A stretch of 45,715 nt of DNA from Ignavibacteriales bacterium (GTDB taxonomy: Bacteria > Bacteroidota > Ignavibacteria > Ignavibacteriales > SURF-24): positions 1-45,715 of the forward strand of contig JAPLFH010000048.1 in the NCBI GenBank assembly GCA_026390815.1. The letters are read 5' to 3'. The first letter of the stretch is position 1; every line of letters begins with the position of its first letter. The position numbers and the translations under genes were made by a program. The notes under the pieces are model-generated. The model ran no database searches, had not been told where the DNA came from, and saw only the letters and a list, made by a program, of their open reading frames with translations. This document shows, in pieces, positions 43,949-45,715 of the stretch.

Positions 43949-44311
43949 ATGAAAAATATATTTTTTGTTGCTGTACTTCTTTTATTAAGTGTAACTATTC
44001 TATCCAACGCCCAGGATAAAAAAATGATGGATATGAAAAAGAAAACTGGAAAAGAGGTATTAAAAAATAAAGAAGTAGTAAATTCAGATAACGCCAAAAC
44101 AATTGATAAAAAAGGTAAAGTGGAAGAATCTGTTAAAATGGCTAATAATAAAGTTTGCCCGGTTTCCGGAGAAGAGCTTGAAAATAACGATGTAACTTAC
44201 ACATATAAGGGTGTAACTTATGGTCTTTGCTGCAAAAAATGCCTGGCAAAAGTAAAAAAGGATCCGGATAAATATTTATCAAAACTTTCAACTGATGGAA
44301 AAAGTTTATAG
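43949..44311 (+). CDS. Exported YHS/TRASH-like cysteine protein
   Basis: A 120-residue precursor with a signal peptide (1-21, ending SNAQ), a Lys/Met-rich spacer (22-65), and a C-terminal approximately 48-residue domain with the pattern CPVSGEEL..., YKGVTYGLCCKKCLAKVKKDPDKYL. Cys residues at CPVSG, at the CC pair and at the final C match YHS/TRASH-type metal-binding domains, which often bind copper or other heavy metals. The spacer Met residues fit that. It is 77 bp after batE and ends at a strong terminator, so it may be the last gene of the bat transcript; a role in metal handling is an inference. Confidence 0.72.
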   Translation: MKNIFFVAVLLLLSVTILSNAQDKKMMDMKKKTGKEVLKNKEVVNSDNAKTIDKKGKVEESVKMANNKVCPVSGEELENNDVTYTYKGVTYGLCCKKCLAKVKKDPDKYLSKLSTDGKSL

Positions 44312-44345
44312 ATGAACATATAATAAATCTAATTTATTTTATTCT

Positions 44346-44373
44346 AAGGTGGTTTAGTAACCACCTTTTTTTT
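44346..44373 (+). terminator. Intrinsic terminator
   Basis: AAGGTGGTT (44346-44354), loop TAGT, AACCACCTT (44359-44367), then eight T residues in total. It is 35 bp after the YHS-like gene and closes the bat-operon transcript. Confidence 0.92.
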
Positions 44374-44380
44374 GATTAAT

Positions 44381-44550
44381 CATAAATGAGTCCACTCTAA
44401 AAAGCCGAAATACTCAAATTGTCATTCCCACGAAAGTGGGAATCTAAAACACGTAGAATTTTAAATAGATTCCCACTCCCGCCTTTCGCTGGCTGGTTCG
44501 TGGGAATGACAATTGGGCAATATTAGCTTTTTAAACCGGACTCATCTATG
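44381..44550. repeat. 170-bp foldback element next to hicA
   Basis: Arms start with CATA(A/G)ATGAGTCC (44381-44393 and, inverted, 44538-44550), continue through AAAAAGC, and then CAATTGTCATTCCCACGAA in near-identical inverted copies. The inner part, GTCATTCCCACGAAAGTGGG, is a palindrome of the kind seen widely as dispersed intergenic repeats. It has no coding capacity. The right end includes the stop codon of hicA. Confidence 0.8.
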
Positions 44551-44791
44551 TAAATAAAAGTTTTATTAATTCATCCTTTGTAATATTTTCATTTATGGAA
44601 AGAGAATTAAGAATGTTGTTTAGAGTTCCAATTTTTAATTGATCGTGATTTGGAATTGTTATATGAAATTGTTCTGAACCAGACTGCTTAGTTAATCTAA
44701 TGTGACTGCCTTTTTGTCGGGTTATAGAATATCCGATTTTTTCAAGTCTTTTTATTAAATCAACGGCGGAAACATCTCTTGGGATTTTCAC
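44546..44791 (-). CDS. hicA: HicA-type mRNA interferase toxin
   Basis: The 81-residue protein has the HicA dsRNA-binding-like fold pattern: DLIKRLEKIGYSITRQKGSHIRLTK with the catalytic His at position 30, then HITIPNHDQLKIGTLNNILNSL. HicA toxins cleave mRNA. The start is GTG at 44791, sharing GTGA with the hicB stop. The last codon and TAG stop lie within the terminal repeat of the adjacent foldback element, so the C-terminus may have been altered by its arrival, though the conserved core is intact. Confidence 0.9.
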   Translation of the reverse strand: MKIPRDVSAVDLIKRLEKIGYSITRQKGSHIRLTKQSGSEQFHITIPNHDQLKIGTLNNILNSLSINENITKDELIKLLFT

Positions 44792-44997
44792 GCTGCCATT
44801 ACCTCTTCTTTAATGTAATGAAGCCTTATCAATTTTGGCATTTCTGAAATCTCGAAATGACAGGCAATTGCTTCCTTAATATTTTTTCTAAGTTCAACTA
44901 AATTCTCAGCCTCGGTAAAAATTGAATAACCTAAGGCTTTAGCTTCGTATCCACCTTCTAATGATTCTTCAATAATAAACATAATTTCATTATTCAT
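44788..44997 (-). CDS. hicB: HicB-type antitoxin (short form)
   Basis: The 69-residue protein has the partial RNase-H-like HicB fold: MFIIEESLEGGYEAKALGYSIFTEAENLVELRKNIKEAIACHF (about 6-48). It is short and has no room for the C-terminal DNA-binding helix-turn-helix or ribbon-helix-helix seen in many HicB proteins. It neutralises HicA by direct binding. It precedes hicA and overlaps it by 4 bp. AGGAAAAAGG upstream is the ribosome-binding site. Confidence 0.87.
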   Translation of the reverse strand: MNNEIMFIIEESLEGGYEAKALGYSIFTEAENLVELRKNIKEAIACHFEISEMPKLIRLHYIKEEVMAA

Positions 44998-45010
44998 ACC
45001 TTTTTCCTGC

Positions 45011-45052
45011 TTTACTTTGTATAAAAATAAAAAATTATAGTTGCAAAGTAAA
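45011..45052 (-). promoter_or_regulatory. hicBA promoter with operator-like inverted repeat
   Basis: On the minus strand, TTGCAA (45041-45046) and TATACA (45018-45023) are separated by exactly 17 bp, a good sigma-70-type promoter about 20 bp before the hicB start. A perfect 9-bp inverted repeat, TTTACTTTG / CAAAGTAAA (45011-45019 and 45044-45052), overlaps both boxes, which is what a repressor operator would look like. Confidence 0.65.
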
Positions 45053-45065
45053 TCATATTTAATAG

Positions 45066-45551
45066 CTATTTCATTAAAACCAACTTTGCGCTTTTCTCAA
45101 TTACTATTTCAGTTTCGATTGATGATGCTGTAAGTTTATAAATATATATTCCACTTGAAACTTGTTCATCAGTGTTATTTCTTCCATCCCAAACAATTTC
45201 TTTATAACCAGCAGACTGATAACCAGATACTAATGTTTTAACTTCTCTTCCCAACAAGTCATAAATTCTCAATTCAACATTTGATGTATTTGGTAAAGAG
45301 TACTTTAGTGTTGTTGATGGATTGAATGGATTAGGATAGTTCTGCGATAAAGAAAATTCAATTGGCAAAATATTTACATCTACTTCAATTTCACCGGAGT
45401 ATTTATACTGTCCGTCATTATCAATTTGTTTTAAGCGGTAAGAATAATTTCCGTTTAAAACATTTTTATCAATAAAAGAATATTCTTTTGGCGAGTTACT
45501 ATTGCCGTTACCGTTTACAAAACCAACTTTTCCCCAATTTCTAATTCCCAA
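45066..45551 (-). pseudogene. 5'-truncated T9SS sorting-domain protein
   Basis: Only the C-terminal end of an exported protein remains: about 161 codons, with a fibronectin-like stretch (NGNGNSNSPKEYSFIDKNVLNGNYSYRLKQID) followed by a full T9SS sorting domain (LSQNYPNPFNPSTTLKYSLP, LLGREVKTLVSG, SSGIYIYKL). There is no signal peptide and no ATG. The frame stays open to 45584 and then meets TGA at 45585-45587. That breakpoint falls where an insertion-sequence end is likely (about 45571), so the gene was probably cut by the element. The TTG at 45549-45551 is a formal start only. Confidence 0.75.
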
Positions 45552-45569
45552 TTTGTAATTCGTAATTCT
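45535..45569. repeat. Heptad array inside the truncated T9SS frame
   Basis: Five consecutive 7-bp units on the plus strand: CAATTTC, TAATTCC, CAATTTG, TAATTCG, TAATTCT. They read in frame through the T9SS protein remnant on the minus strand, giving an Ile-Thr-Asn-Tyr-Lys-Leu-Gly-Ile-Arg-Asn-like segment. Confidence 0.7.
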
Positions 45570-45570
45570 T

Positions 45571-45715
45571 TGTACTGTAATGCTTCAAGTGGAAAAGGAA
45601 TTTTCAAATTATAATATTTGTAAAATAAAAAATGGAGATTCCAACAATGAGAGAAAGAAAACACTACTCGGCTGAACAAAAAGTAATTATTCTAAGAGAA
45701 CTTCTTGAAAACAAT
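45571..45715 (+). mobile_element. Left end of an insertion sequence (partial)
   Basis: The broken T9SS frame ends near 45571, where TGTACTGTAATGC begins; a 5'-TG end suits IS3-type elements. A transposase reading frame starts 76 bp later. The exact boundary is inferred because the other end is outside the window. Confidence 0.45.
45647..45715 (+). CDS. Transposase OrfA N-terminus (partial, runs off the window)
   Basis: ATG at 45647 with GGAGA nine bases upstream opens a frame of 23 codons to the window edge, reading MRERKHYSAEQKVIILREL then a Leu-Glu-Asn-Asn end. The (R/K)xxYSAEQKVxILRELLEN pattern matches the helix-turn-helix start of IS3-type OrfA/transposase proteins. The catalytic part is not in the window. 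Confidence 0.7.
   Translation, partial: MRERKHYSAEQKVIILRELLENN

Overview
The window is AT-rich bacterial DNA with dense, operon-like gene order. Three reading frames end in a type IX secretion (T9SS) C-terminal sorting domain of the 'QNYPNPFNPST' type. There is also a MoxR/Bat aerotolerance operon and a bacillithiol deacetylase (BshB1). Together these point to the Bacteroidota/Ignavibacteriota side of the tree, most likely an Ignavibacteriales-like organism; this is an inference from protein families, not from a marker gene. Both window ends run into transposase 5' ends that read outward (a possible IS4/IS1634-like start on the minus strand at 1-71 and a transposase OrfA start on the plus strand at 45647). 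The window may therefore be a natural assembly contig bounded by insertion sequences.

Region 1 (315-19371, all minus strand) is a nearly complete type VI secretion operon. In transcription order it is fha/tagH, tssJ, tssK, tssL, tssM, tagF, tssA, tssB, tssC, hcp, tssE, tssF, tssG, tssH(clpV). TssJ, TssL, TssM and ClpV make it the canonical T6SS-i architecture rather than the TssJLM-less T6SS-iii usual in Bacteroidota. VgrG, PAAR, effectors and the PpkA/PppA kinase-phosphatase pair are not in the window. The hcp-tssE gap holds three inverted repeats that probably separate the abundant tube protein from the distal genes.

Region 2 (19372-26268) has an approximately 0.95-kb stretch without genes and then a 1875-residue secreted mosaic protein. 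It carries a predicted Cys-Gln thioester adhesin domain, SdrD-like B repeats, DUF11 repeats (one apparently interrupted by a choice-of-anchor-A domain), an Asp-box propeller and a T9SS sorting domain. A strong intrinsic terminator follows it.

Region 3 (26269-32856, plus strand) is metabolic: bshB1, a beta-hydroxyacid dehydrogenase-like oxidoreductase, a DUF302 protein, an orphan class I isoprenoid-synthase-like protein, PPK2, an RlmI-type rRNA methyltransferase and a RelBE-type toxin-antitoxin pair. A start-less relic reading frame lies next to the toxin.

Region 4 (33193-44373, plus strand) has a T9SS-exported acidic-repeat protein, then the aerotolerance operon moxR, DUF58, a BatD/DUF4381-like membrane protein, batA, batB, batC, batD, batE, and a small exported YHS/TRASH-like cysteine protein ending at a clear terminator. 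Region 5 (44381-45715) has a foldback repeat, a HicBA toxin-antitoxin pair with a readable promoter/operator, a 5'-truncated T9SS protein, and an insertion sequence that seems to have truncated it. Small repeats recur: two foldback elements of about 170 bp, two GC-rich hairpins between moxR and DUF58, and 7-bp tandem arrays at two loci, one of them inside a coding frame.
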